Shown here one piece after another: positions 26,765 to 35,168 of a stretch of 64,000 bases of DNA. The notes beneath the pieces are model-generated. The model was not told where the DNA came from and did not search any database. It saw only the letters and a program-made list of their open reading frames with translations. Within the stretch, counting starts at the first letter, position 1. Each line of letters begins with the position of its first letter. The stretch is from JBCCOW01 sp038749105. Its GTDB lineage: Bacteria; Planctomycetota; Phycisphaerae; Phycisphaerales; Phycisphaeraceae. The stretch covers positions 1-64,000 of the forward strand of contig JBCDIM010000014.1 of NCBI GenBank assembly GCA_038749105.1, read 5' to 3'. A program made the translations under genes and the position numbers.

Positions 26765-27304
26765 TCAGGCGACGCGGCTGAAGGGATCAAGATCGATAGG
26801 GGTGTCGAACTGGATGCCGAGCTCGTAAGCAGCGGGGGGAACGGGTGCGTCGGTGTCGAGCGCATCGTCGTCGTGAAGATGAAGCGGTTTGCACCAGGCG
26901 ACACGGGCGGCGGTGATGATGCCGGGGACGTGCTCGGGCTGGAGGGCGACGGTACAGCGGGTGTCACGGGGGATGGGTGCGGCGTGGATGAAGCCGAGGC
27001 CGCCGGCGGAGATGTTTTGGGTGCGGATGGCGAAGGTGCCGGTGGCGCGGTAACCGTCGAGGCGGAGGACGCATCGACAGGTGGTGGCGAGGCGTTCGCC
27101 GTCGCGGCGGTCTTCCTGGGGGGGCAGTGCGTGGGTGTCGGGGGAACGCGGGGCATCCAGGTAGGCGTCGCGGTCCCGGCGGCTGCTCGCGAGCATCGCC
27201 ATCCACTGCTGGTCGGAGACCCAGATGCGCGACGACTCGGTGCCCTGGTAAGCGGTCGGGGCCAGGTCGGCGTCCGGGTTGGCTCTGGAAAACAGGCGTG
27301 GCAT
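26765..27304 (-). CDS. PilZ domain protein
   Basis: A 179-residue protein with a C-terminal PilZ domain, a c-di-GMP-binding fold. The arginine motif is RRDGERLATTCR (RxxxR) at about residue 67 and the second motif is QNISAGGLGFIH (N/DxSxxG). These are the residues that contact c-di-GMP in known PilZ proteins. The N-terminal 60 residues (YQGTESSRIWVSDQQWMAMLASSRRDRDAYLDA) are unrecognised. It starts 111 bases after the ketosynthase gene. A link to pilus or polysaccharide control is inference. Confidence 0.85.
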   Translation of the reverse strand: MPRLFSRANPDADLAPTAYQGTESSRIWVSDQQWMAMLASSRRDRDAYLDAPRSPDTHALPPQEDRRDGERLATTCRCVLRLDGYRATGTFAIRTQNISAGGLGFIHAAPIPRDTRCTVALQPEHVPGIITAARVAWCKPLHLHDDDALDTDAPVPPAAYELGIQFDTPIDLDPFSRVA

Positions 27305-27415
27305 CCCGAGGGGTATCGGGCGGTTCGGTGCGGGGCTGAAGGGCGTGCGGCAGCGCCACCGGCGGCAGGCCTGCCGCCGGCTATTGGGCGACTGGACGGG
27401 TCACTGGCGATGCGG

Positions 27416-28738
27416 TCAGAGGTCGAGCTGCTGCAGGACCAGGGTGTCGTTCTGGCCGCCGAAGCCGAAGGAGTTCGAGAGGCATCGGCGGACCGGGGTG
27501 TGCCGAGGGGTGTTGGGCACATAGTCCAGGTCGCACTCGGGGGCGGGCGTATGGAGGTTAGCGGTGGGGGGGATCGCGTCGTGCTGGATCGCAAGAACGG
27601 CAGCAATGGCCTGGACGACGCCGGCGGCGGCGATGAGGTGGCCCATCATCGATTTGATCGAGGACACGGGCGGTACGCTCGAGACGTCGTCACCGTCGGC
27701 GAAGACCGCCTTGATCGCTTTGGTCTCGATCGAGTCGTTCTCTTTGGTGCCCGTGCCGTGGGCGGCGATCCAGTCGATATCAGTAGGGGTGATGCCGGCC
27801 CCGTCGAGCGCCTGACGCATGGCGGCGGCGGCGCCCCGGCCCTCGGGGTGGATATCGGTGATCCGGTAGGCGTCGGCGGTCGAGCCGTAGCCGGCGACCT
27901 GGGCCAGCGGCGTCGCGCCACGGGCCAAAGCGTGTTCTAGGGTCTCCATCACGATGATGCCGGCACCCTCGCCCATCACGAACCCATCGCGGTCGGCAGA
28001 GAACGGGCGAGACGCGGACGCCGGGTCATCGTTGCGGTTGGACAGGGCGGTGAGGCGGTTGAAGCCGGTCACGCCCAGCGGGTGGATCATGGTGTGCGTG
28101 CCGCCGGAGAGCATGACGTCGGCGTCGCCGCGGATGAGGATCTCGCGGGCCTCGCCAATGGCCTGCGTCGAGGCGGCACAGGCGGTGAGACAGTTGTAGG
28201 CCGGGCCCTGGGCGTTGAACTCCATCGCCAGGTGTGATAGCGGCATGTTGGGCTCCTGCTCGATCTCGTCGTCGATGCTCAGCAGGGAGGCGGCGGTGCG
28301 GGTCCAGGCCGCACCGTCAATCGCGCGGTCGTCGGGCACCCAAGAGCTGAGGTTGGAGCGGGTGAAGTTGTTGAAGTCGGGCGTCCCCTCACCGGCCCCG
28401 AGGTAGATGCCCAATCGGGTGGGGTCTAGCCGGCCAGCGGCGGTGTAGGCGTCGAGCCCGGCGTGGGCCCAGGCCTGAGCGGCGGCACCGAGCGCGAAGC
28501 CGGTATTGAGCCCGATGCCTTCGTGGGCTTCGGGGTATTTGATGTACTTCCACGGGTCGTAGTCTTTGACCTGCGCGGCGAAGCTGGTGGGGAAGGTCGA
28601 GGCGTCGAAGCGGGTGATCGGGCCGGCTCCGGAGGTCGCCGCGAGCAGGGCCTGCCAGACCGAGTCGAGGTCGTGCCCGAGCGGCGTGATCCAGCCCATG
28701 CCGGTGATGACGATGGTGGGTTTGGCGGTTGTTGTCAT
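27416..28738 (-). CDS. Beta-ketoacyl-ACP synthase (KAS II-like), catalytically complete
   Basis: A 440-residue condensing enzyme of the FabF type. It joins malonyl-ACP to an acyl chain. The nucleophile is Cys187 in LTACAASTQAIG, with catalytic histidines His327 (AAHGTGTKEND) and His367 (SIKSMMGHLIAAAG) and conserved Lys362. I chose the ATG at 28738; it overlaps the TGA of the upstream nucleotidyltransferase by four bases (ATGA). The frame to 28861 reads through that gene. The upstream gene at 29580 is a homologue without catalytic residues, so the two may form a KS-CLF heterodimer. No ACP is seen in the window. It could also serve ordinary fatty-acid synthesis. Confidence 0.92.
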   Translation of the reverse strand: MTTTAKPTIVITGMGWITPLGHDLDSVWQALLAATSGAGPITRFDASTFPTSFAAQVKDYDPWKYIKYPEAHEGIGLNTGFALGAAAQAWAHAGLDAYTAAGRLDPTRLGIYLGAGEGTPDFNNFTRSNLSSWVPDDRAIDGAAWTRTAASLLSIDDEIEQEPNMPLSHLAMEFNAQGPAYNCLTACAASTQAIGEAREILIRGDADVMLSGGTHTMIHPLGVTGFNRLTALSNRNDDPASASRPFSADRDGFVMGEGAGIIVMETLEHALARGATPLAQVAGYGSTADAYRITDIHPEGRGAAAAMRQALDGAGITPTDIDWIAAHGTGTKENDSIETKAIKAVFADGDDVSSVPPVSSIKSMMGHLIAAAGVVQAIAAVLAIQHDAIPPTANLHTPAPECDLDYVPNTPRHTPVRRCLSNSFGFGGQNDTLVLQQLDL

Positions 28739-29574
28739 GCGTGAACCTCGGGCATGAGGATGGCGTCGGCGATGAGACAGTCGAGCAGCGCGTTGTCGAT
28801 CGGGTTGGCGTCGAGGTCGGCAGCGAGGCGATCGCCAGACGCGAGGGTTTCGCCGATCCACTGTTGGAGCACCGGGTCGGCCGGGGCAGCACCGAGCTCG
28901 CGATTGGCCTGCTTATCGGCGACCAGCTTCTGGATGGCGTCGCTAACAGTCGGTTCGAGCGGGATCGCGTCGAGCACCGACTGAAACCGGGTCGGCGGCT
29001 GGGCTCCGTGGGCACGGATGTACTCGACGCAAGCGAGCGGACGGAGCGCGTAAAGGTACTTCTTGCGGACCGGGTTCGGCTGATCGAGCAGGTAGGACTT
29101 CCAGACCCGAGCGGCGAGGCTTAGGTAGTGATAGGTCGTCTTTTTGGGGTCAAAGTAGTCGTTGCGAAGTCGGACAAGCCGCGGGGTGATGCGGTCGTCC
29201 TGCTCGTAGACGATCGGGGAGTCGAGCCATTCGAAGAGCGGGCCGTTGCTCTTGCGCATCAGCTCGGCGGTCTTGCGGATGTCCCAGCCGGCAAGGTCGA
29301 GGTCGTGTTCACTATCGTCGTGGATGTCGAAGGCGTCGGCGGGGGGCTTGAGCTTCAGGTATGCGTCGGCGGGGCGGACATAAATGAACCAGACGTCAAA
29401 GTCGCTGTCGTACGATGCGAAACCCCAGGCACGGCTGCCGCTCTCGCAAGCGAACAGCACGCGGAGGCCGCGGTCGGCTTCAAGTGCCCGCAGCCGATCA
29501 TGCACAATGGGTCGAATCGCATCCACAGCGACGTCGAGGCCTTGGCCGGATTGTTGGGGGTGCGTGAAAGACAT
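28735..29574 (-). CDS. YcgL-type predicted nucleotidyltransferase
   Basis: A 279-residue protein of the DNA polymerase beta-like nucleotidyltransferase superfamily. The signature is GSRAWGFASYDSDFDVWFIY at residues 46-65, with metal-binding Asp58 and Asp60 (DSDFD). A third acidic segment DLDLAGWD follows at 91-98. The second half is helical, with the conserved YxYxLRPLACVEYI-like segment of the COG3541 family. Substrate and product are unknown in this family. It lies five bases after the ketosynthase-like gene at 29580 and overlaps the next by four bases, so it is cotranscribed with two ketosynthases, an odd context. Confidence 0.82.
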   Translation of the reverse strand: MSFTHPQQSGQGLDVAVDAIRPIVHDRLRALEADRGLRVLFACESGSRAWGFASYDSDFDVWFIYVRPADAYLKLKPPADAFDIHDDSEHDLDLAGWDIRKTAELMRKSNGPLFEWLDSPIVYEQDDRITPRLVRLRNDYFDPKKTTYHYLSLAARVWKSYLLDQPNPVRKKYLYALRPLACVEYIRAHGAQPPTRFQSVLDAIPLEPTVSDAIQKLVADKQANRELGAAPADPVLQQWIGETLASGDRLAADLDANPIDNALLDCLIADAILMPEVHA

Positions 29575-29579
29575 CGGGC

Positions 29580-30947
29580 TCAGGTCGAGACGCGTTTGAG
29601 GACGACGGCGGTGTTCTGGCCGCCGAGGCCGGTGGTGAGCAGGAGGATGTGGCGGAGGCCTTGGTCGGGCATTGATGCGGGTGCATCGAACCCGGAAAGG
29701 GGGGCGTCGCGGTTGATGATGGGCGGGAGCTGCTGGTGGTGAAGGATCAGGGCGGCGAGGGCGAGGTCGAAGGCGGCAGCGCCAGCGACGGTGTTGCCGA
29801 CCTGGGCCTTGGGGGTCAGGACAGGCAGCTCGGCGAGGCGGTCACCGAAGAGTGTGCGGAGGGCGGCGGCGTCGGCGGCGTCGTGGTTGGGATCGCCGAG
29901 CCCGAAGGGGATGACCAGGTCGATGTCGTCCGGGGCGAGCTGGGCTTCCCGGAGTGCGGCGTTGGCGGCGTTCACCAAGCCCACGCCGCACGGGTCGGGT
30001 TGACGGTTCTTTGATGGCCGATGGATGGACTGCGTGGCGGCGAACCCGGCGACTTCGGCGTAGCGGGTCGGTTCAGGCGTAGAGGATTTATCGGACGTTG
30101 TACGGCCAGCGAAGGTGTCTTCCGCTTCGAGGATGAGGATGCCGCCGCCTTCACCGATGGCCCCGCCGGTGGCGTGTTCGTCGAACGGGCGGACGAGCTT
30201 GGCGGGGTCGGCGTCGACGCCAGCCTCGGCGTACCGCCCGGTGGTCATCTGGCGGAGGTAGCCGAGCGGATTGAGCTTCGACTCCACGCCGCCACACAGA
30301 CAGGCGTCGGCGTGGCCGCGCTGGATCACCCGTAAGGACTCGCCTAGCGAGAGGCTGCCAGAAGTCGCGGAACAGGTGATGGTGTTCGAGGGGCCGCACG
30401 CATCGTGGAGGATGGTCACATGGCATGCGAGCATGTTGGGCAGGTACTTGAGCAGCCAGAGCGGGGTGAGCGACTGCATGCCCTCGTTGCCCCAGTGTTC
30501 GAGGTCGAGGGTATTGAGGGTATCGGGCTCGCGTGAGCCGTCGAAGGCGGTGGTGAGCTCGTTGATGTCGGCTGCGATAAGGCCAGCCCCGATGTGGCAA
30601 CCGAGGCGGTCGGGGGCGTATGTCGGGGCGGTTTCGGCGTCCGGCGGCGTCGGGAGGCCGGGGGTGATGAGGCCGGCGTCTTCAACGGCGAGGTGCGCGG
30701 CGATGACAGCTAGCTCGATGTCGCGTGACATGACCTTGGTGGCCTTGCGGTACGACTTCGGGACATGGTCGCGGAGCCTGTACTCGGGCACCTGGGCGGC
30801 GAAGGGGTTGTCCATCGCCGAGGTATCCAGGAGCGTGACGGGCCCGATGGCGGACTCGCCGGCGAGCAGGCGTTGCCAGTTGGGGGCATGTCCGAGGCCG
30901 AGCCCAGAAACAGGGCCGAGGCCGGTGATGAAGACGCGACGGGTCAT
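29580..30947 (-). CDS. Ketosynthase homologue lacking catalytic residues (chain-length-factor-like)
   Basis: A 455-residue protein with the thiolase fold of beta-ketoacyl synthases: VFITGLGPVSGLGLG at the N-terminus and FDEHATGGAIGEGGGILILE in the middle. Comparison with the active paralogue at 27416 shows all three catalytic positions changed. A gapless alignment between the GP and GE anchors puts Ala194 where the Cys should be (TCSATSGSLSLGE). The first histidine is Phe348 (VIPFGLGDPNHD) and the second is Asn385 (KAQVGNTVAGAA); the lysine (380) is kept. This pattern matches chain-length factors of type II polyketide or aryl-polyene systems, which pair with an active KS. First gene of its operon. 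Confidence 0.88.
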   Translation of the reverse strand: MTRRVFITGLGPVSGLGLGHAPNWQRLLAGESAIGPVTLLDTSAMDNPFAAQVPEYRLRDHVPKSYRKATKVMSRDIELAVIAAHLAVEDAGLITPGLPTPPDAETAPTYAPDRLGCHIGAGLIAADINELTTAFDGSREPDTLNTLDLEHWGNEGMQSLTPLWLLKYLPNMLACHVTILHDACGPSNTITCSATSGSLSLGESLRVIQRGHADACLCGGVESKLNPLGYLRQMTTGRYAEAGVDADPAKLVRPFDEHATGGAIGEGGGILILEAEDTFAGRTTSDKSSTPEPTRYAEVAGFAATQSIHRPSKNRQPDPCGVGLVNAANAALREAQLAPDDIDLVIPFGLGDPNHDAADAAALRTLFGDRLAELPVLTPKAQVGNTVAGAAAFDLALAALILHHQQLPPIINRDAPLSGFDAPASMPDQGLRHILLLTTGLGGQNTAVVLKRVST

Positions 30948-31064
30948 GGGGTCGAGTGTAACGCTGAATCCGGGCGGGATTTGGGGGACAGGGGCCGCCC
31001 AGGGCCGAGTTATACATAACAGGGATTATCGGGCCTTACGCCGGAGCAGCGGGGCGGTTCAGGG

Positions 31065-32291
31065 CTAGGCAGGCACGGTGGATTGGCCGCTGGCGTGGTA
31101 CTGGGCGAGCGCGGTGGCGTGTTCGGCGTACGGGGTCGCCAGGGCCGGCCAAGGCTTGAGGGCAACCAGTAGTGCGAGCGTGGCCTCGCCGTAGCGTTGG
31201 CGCTTGCTGATCGGCTTGTGGTGCAGTTCGAGCAGGTTATGCCGGCGGTCGGCGAGCTTGATCAGCTTGGCGTCCGGAGTCATCTTGCGGGCGTGGCGGC
31301 AGAGGGTGCGGTGCTTGATGACGAACGACTTCTCGGCGCTGGGCGGGAGCGTGAGCTCTTTGACCAGTCCGGTGACGCGGGGGCCGAAGGCCTTGGTCAG
31401 CTGGCGGGAGGTCATCGGGGTGTCCTCGAGGACGTCGTGCAGCAGGGCCGCGGCGAGGATGTCCGGGTCGGTGACCCCGAGGCTGAGCAGGTCGTGGTAG
31501 ACGGCGATGGGGTGGGAGGCGTAAGGAAGCTTCTTAGCGCCGGCGCGGGTCTGGCCGTGGTGGGCGGAGATGCACAGGTCGTAGGCGGCGTGGATCTGGT
31601 CGCGGGGGAGGGTCGCTTGGGCGAGGGGCGGGTCGTGATCGGGCTCGAAGGTGACCTGGCGTTGGGCCAAGGCTTCGAGGGCCTCGGGGTAGGCGAGGCA
31701 CTCCTGCTCGTAGACGCGGGCGGCGACGGTATCGGGCGTGTCGCCAGGCAAGACCGGGCAGGTGCGCTGCACGAGGATGGGCCCGGTGTCGTAGGTGTCG
31801 TCGGCGATGTGGACGGTGCAGCCGGTCATGCGGACACCGGCGGCGAGGACGGCTTCGTGGACGCGACGCCCGTACATGCCCTGGCCCCCGAAAGCGGGGA
31901 GCAGCGCGGGGTGGATATTGAGGACGCGGTTGCGGAAGCCGCGGGGGATCTTGAGCAGGCTGAGGAACCCGGCGAGGCAGACGATGCGGGCCCGCGATTC
32001 CCGGACGAGTTTGAACACAGCGTCGGAGTAGGCGGCGGAGGTCTTGAAGCGTTTGCGGTTGACGACCTTGACCGGGAGCTTGAGGCGTTGGGCCTTGGCG
32101 ACGCCGGCGGCCTTGGGGTTGGAGCTGATCACCAGGACGATCTTGGCGTGGAGCTGGCCGGCGGCGATCTTGTCGTGGAGGTTGAGGAGGGTGGTGCCGC
32201 CGCCGGAGATGAGGACGGCGAGCTTGAGCGGGCCGCCCTTGGGTCGGGGCGGGGTGAGCAGCGGCGACGAGGGCGTGAGGTGGACGGGCAT
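31065..32291 (-). CDS. purN: PurN GAR transformylase fused to a MESH1/RelA-SpoT-like HD domain
   Basis: A 408-residue two-domain protein. Residues 20-215 match phosphoribosylglycinamide formyltransferase: VLISGGGTTLLNL, VLNIHPALLPAFGGQGMYG (Asn125, His127) and TVHIADDTYDTGPIL (Asp168), the catalytic set. Residues 230-400 are a RelA/SpoT-type HD hydrolase: HHGQTRAGAKKLPYASHP (His260), AALLHDVLEDT (His285, Asp286, Glu289, Asp290) and IKLADRRHNLLE (Asp348, Asn352), all metal and active-site positions of MESH1-like (p)ppGpp hydrolases. No synthetase or TGS/ACT domain is present. The start may be 32291 or 32306; the frame to 32999 is antisense to GluQ-RS. It is divergent from the gene at 32352. 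Each domain call is firm; the joint function is inference. Confidence 0.9.
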   Translation of the reverse strand: MPVHLTPSSPLLTPPRPKGGPLKLAVLISGGGTTLLNLHDKIAAGQLHAKIVLVISSNPKAAGVAKAQRLKLPVKVVNRKRFKTSAAYSDAVFKLVRESRARIVCLAGFLSLLKIPRGFRNRVLNIHPALLPAFGGQGMYGRRVHEAVLAAGVRMTGCTVHIADDTYDTGPILVQRTCPVLPGDTPDTVAARVYEQECLAYPEALEALAQRQVTFEPDHDPPLAQATLPRDQIHAAYDLCISAHHGQTRAGAKKLPYASHPIAVYHDLLSLGVTDPDILAAALLHDVLEDTPMTSRQLTKAFGPRVTGLVKELTLPPSAEKSFVIKHRTLCRHARKMTPDAKLIKLADRRHNLLELHHKPISKRQRYGEATLALLVALKPWPALATPYAEHATALAQYHASGQSTVPA

Positions 32292-32351
32292 CGCGGGCCA
32301 CACCATACGGGAAGTGCTTGAGCGGTTGGTGAGGTCCTTATAGTCCGGGTG

Positions 32352-33329
32352 ATGGACGCTGAAGCACACCGCGTGACCCGGCTGGCCCCGTCCCCGACCG
32401 GGGCGTTGCACCTGGGCAACGCGATGAGCTTCCTGGCGGCGTGGCTGATCGCGCGGCAGCGGGGTTGGCGGGTCGTGATGCGGCTGGATGATCTGGACGG
32501 GCCCAGGGTGAAGCCGGGGGTCAGCGAAGCGGTGTTGGAGACGCTGGCGTGGTTGGGCTTGGATTGGGACGGGGAGGTGAGGCGGCAGAGCGAGGCGGTG
32601 ACGGAGTACGGAGCGGCGCTGGGGGTGCTGCGTGATCGGGGGTTGATCTACCCGAGCGCGGTGACACGGGGCGAGTTGGCGGCATGGTCGGAAGCGTCGG
32701 CACCGAACGAGGGGCAGGCCGAGGCGGTGTTCCCGGCGGAGCTCCGGCCGGGACCTGATGAGGCGGCGGGCTTGATCGAGCGGACCCCCCTGCTCGCGGC
32801 GGACGATTACGCCTGGCGGCTGCGGGTGGATGCGGACGAAGTGGCGTTTACGGACCAGCGGCTTGGCGAGCAGCGTGTGGATGTGGCGGGAGAGGTCGGG
32901 GATTTCACCGTGGCGACGAAAGCCGGGGTGCCGGCGTATCAGCTCGCGGTGGTGGTGGACGACGCGGCGCAAGGTGTGACGGACGTCGTCCGCGGCCATG
33001 ACCTGCTGAGCTCGACCGCCCGGCAGCTGCTGGTGATGCGTGGGCTAGGGTTAGCGGATAGCGGCGTGCGGTACTGGCACCTGCCGCTGGTCCGCGGCAC
33101 GGACGGCCGACGCCTCGCCAAGCGGCACGGCGACACCCGGCTCACCGCCTACCGCCAGCGGGGCGTCACGGCCGACCGCGTCCGGGGGCTGCTGGCGTGG
33201 TGGCTCAGAGCGATCGATGAGCCCGAGCCGATTAGCATGGAGGGGTGTCTGCAAGGCTTCGAGCTGGAACGCTTGCCTCAAGACGACATCGTTTTCGATG
33301 CGGAAGATGAATCATGGCTGATCGACTGA
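32352..33329 (+). CDS. gluQ: Glutamyl-Q tRNA(Asp) synthetase
   Basis: A 325-residue paralogue of glutamyl-tRNA synthetase without the anticodon-binding half; family members glutamylate queuosine in tRNA-Asp. The HIGH-type motif is RLAPSPTGALHLGNA and the KMSKS-type motif is RRLAKRHGD. LDDLDGPRVKPG and LGLDWDGEV are also typical. The zinc-binding cysteines of E. coli YadB are absent: the equivalent segment reads LIYPSAVTRGELAAW. The ATG at 32352 is preferred over the adjacent GTG at 32349. It overlaps the next gene by 16 bases. The divergent neighbour is the PurN-HD fusion. Confidence 0.9.
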   Translation: MDAEAHRVTRLAPSPTGALHLGNAMSFLAAWLIARQRGWRVVMRLDDLDGPRVKPGVSEAVLETLAWLGLDWDGEVRRQSEAVTEYGAALGVLRDRGLIYPSAVTRGELAAWSEASAPNEGQAEAVFPAELRPGPDEAAGLIERTPLLAADDYAWRLRVDADEVAFTDQRLGEQRVDVAGEVGDFTVATKAGVPAYQLAVVVDDAAQGVTDVVRGHDLLSSTARQLLVMRGLGLADSGVRYWHLPLVRGTDGRRLAKRHGDTRLTAYRQRGVTADRVRGLLAWWLRAIDEPEPISMEGCLQGFELERLPQDDIVFDAEDESWLID

Positions 33330-33847
33330 AACGACTGCTGGCCCGAGTGGCGATAGCAGTGGCCTGCGGGCTGGTTCTCGGGGTCGGTGGTTGCACAGAC
33401 ATGCCGGAAGACCCCGGCAACGAATCGGGCACGGGGGTCTTAGGGACGGATTACGAGCCGATCGTGATTGCGGGGCAGGTGTTTGATCTCGAGCTGGCGG
33501 TAACGGCGCTGGAGCGGTATCAGGGCCTGAGCCATCGAGAGTCGATCCCCGAGAACGGGGGGATGCTCTTCGTGTTCCCACGGTCGGCGGTGCGTGAGTT
33601 TGTCATGCGCGACTGTCTGGTGCCGATCGACATCATCTTTTTGGATGCGGGTGGGGAGGTGGTGGCGACGCACGCGATGCAGGTCGAGCCGTTGGCGACC
33701 CGGTCGAACCCGACCAGGCGTTACAGCAGCGGTCGGCCGGTCCCGTTTGCGATCGAGCTGCGGGGCGGGCGGGTCGCGGAATTGGGCGTCTCGGTGGGCG
33801 ATCGCATTAACCTACCGACCGCGTCACTCAAGGCACGGGCCCGATAG
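33314..33847 (+). CDS. DUF192 (UPF0127) family lipoprotein
   Basis: A 177-residue exported protein. The leader ends VLGVGGC, an acceptable lipobox, giving a lipid-anchored Cys27. The DUF192 domain spans about residues 50-175: FDLELAVTALERYQGLSHRESIPENGGMLFVFP, then FVMRDCLVPIDIIFLDAGGEVVATH, which is the family signature. The function of DUF192 is not established. It starts 16 bases before the stop of gluQ, so the two are probably cotranscribed. Confidence 0.85.
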   Translation: MADRLKRLLARVAIAVACGLVLGVGGCTDMPEDPGNESGTGVLGTDYEPIVIAGQVFDLELAVTALERYQGLSHRESIPENGGMLFVFPRSAVREFVMRDCLVPIDIIFLDAGGEVVATHAMQVEPLATRSNPTRRYSSGRPVPFAIELRGGRVAELGVSVGDRINLPTASLKARAR

Positions 33848-33902
33848 GTCGATGCCCCAGTTAGCCGTCGGCGTCGTCTGCGCCACGGGGGCTGGAGGCT
33901 TG

Positions 33903-35165
33903 ATGAGCGAGAGCGTGCTGGTTGTGACAAGCGGTGAGGCGGATGAACGGGTGCGCCGGGGCGTTGCGGCGGTGGCCGACGCGTGGCCGGGGCCGGGGCT
34001 GAGGCTCGACTGGATGGTCTGGCAGGGTTTCGATCAGCCGGCGGATGAGCACCGTGTTGGACGTGCGGCGGTCGTGTGGGTTTGGGGTGAGTCGACGGAT
34101 CGCGGGCTGCGGGCGTTGATGCAGGAGCTGGGCGACCGTCATCGGCCGGTGGCCTGGACCCCGACAGACGACGCGGTCGAGGGTGGGCTCGGCAAGCGGG
34201 TGCGGGTCAGCGGGGTACTCGTTCCCGAAATCCAAGGACCGGGCGATCAGGCCGCCGCCGCCGCGGCGACGCTCTCGGGCATGGCCCTCCAGGCCGAGGC
34301 CATCGATGAGCTGTCCCACGAGGTCCGACTGATGCAGGCCCACCGCTCGGGGCTCTCCTCCCAGGTCAACAAGCTCGACGAAGAGCTCCGCCTCGCCGCG
34401 CAGATCCAGCAAGACTTCCTCCCCAAACAGCTGCCCTCGGTCAACGGCGTGAGCTTCCACGCCCTGTACCGCCCCGCCTCTTACGTCTCCGGCGACCTCT
34501 ACGACGTCGAGCAGCTCGACGAGCACCACCTCGGGTTCTTCATCGCCGATGCCGTCGGCCACGGCGCCCCCGCGGCCCTGATGACCATCTACATCAAACG
34601 CTCCCTGCAGACCAAGCTCATCCACCCCGACCTGCCCCGCGGCTACAAGCTCCTCGAGCCCGGCGACGCGCTGGCCCGGCTCAACCGCGACCTGCTCAAG
34701 CACCAGCACGGCAAGGTCCGCTTCTGCACCGCCATCTACGGCGTCATCGACACCCGCACCCGCGCCGTCTCCCTCGCCCGCGCCGGCCACCCCTTCCCTA
34801 TGCTCCTGCACCCCGACGGCCGAACCACCGAGATCAACTGCGACGGCGGGCTCCTCGGCGTCTTCCCCGACGAGGTCTTCGAGACCCAGCACTTCACCCT
34901 CGACCCCGGCGACCGGCTGCTGCTCTACTCCGATGGCTTCGAGGTCGCCTTCCCCACCACAGACGAAGCCTCGGGCGAAACCAACCGGATCATCAACGAG
35001 AACTACACCGACGAGCTCGCCGAGCTCCGTCACGGCGCAGTCGAGACCGCCCTCCACGACTTCGCAGCCCACCTCGACCAACAAGCCGGCAGCCTCAATC
35101 AACGAGACGACCTGACCGTCCTCTGCCTCTCGATCGACGCCGCGATCGCTCAGGCCGCCGCCTAA
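33903..35165 (+). CDS. SpoIIE/RsbU-type PP2C phosphatase
   Basis: A 420-residue protein. The C-terminal 240 residues are a PPM/PP2C phosphatase of the RsbU/SpoIIE class, which usually dephosphorylates an anti-sigma antagonist. Motifs: QIQQDFLPKQLP, VSGDLYDV (Asp198), FIADAVGHGAPAAL (Asp216), DRLLLYSDGFEVAF and RDDLTVLCLSI. A coiled-coil linker lies at about 135-170. The N-terminal 120 residues look like a degenerate receiver-type domain without a clear phospho-acceptor. I chose the ATG at 33903 because GGAGG lies four bases upstream; 33852 is an in-frame alternative. It follows the DUF192 gene by 55 bases. Confidence 0.88.
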   Translation: MSESVLVVTSGEADERVRRGVAAVADAWPGPGLRLDWMVWQGFDQPADEHRVGRAAVVWVWGESTDRGLRALMQELGDRHRPVAWTPTDDAVEGGLGKRVRVSGVLVPEIQGPGDQAAAAAATLSGMALQAEAIDELSHEVRLMQAHRSGLSSQVNKLDEELRLAAQIQQDFLPKQLPSVNGVSFHALYRPASYVSGDLYDVEQLDEHHLGFFIADAVGHGAPAALMTIYIKRSLQTKLIHPDLPRGYKLLEPGDALARLNRDLLKHQHGKVRFCTAIYGVIDTRTRAVSLARAGHPFPMLLHPDGRTTEINCDGGLLGVFPDEVFETQHFTLDPGDRLLLYSDGFEVAFPTTDEASGETNRIINENYTDELAELRHGAVETALHDFAAHLDQQAGSLNQRDDLTVLCLSIDAAIAQAAA

Positions 35166-35168
35166 GCC

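Noticed and set aside
32292..32999. N-terminal extension of the PurN-HD frame
   Set aside because: It is antisense to the GluQ-RS gene and its sequence is His/Arg/Pro-rich without domain signals.
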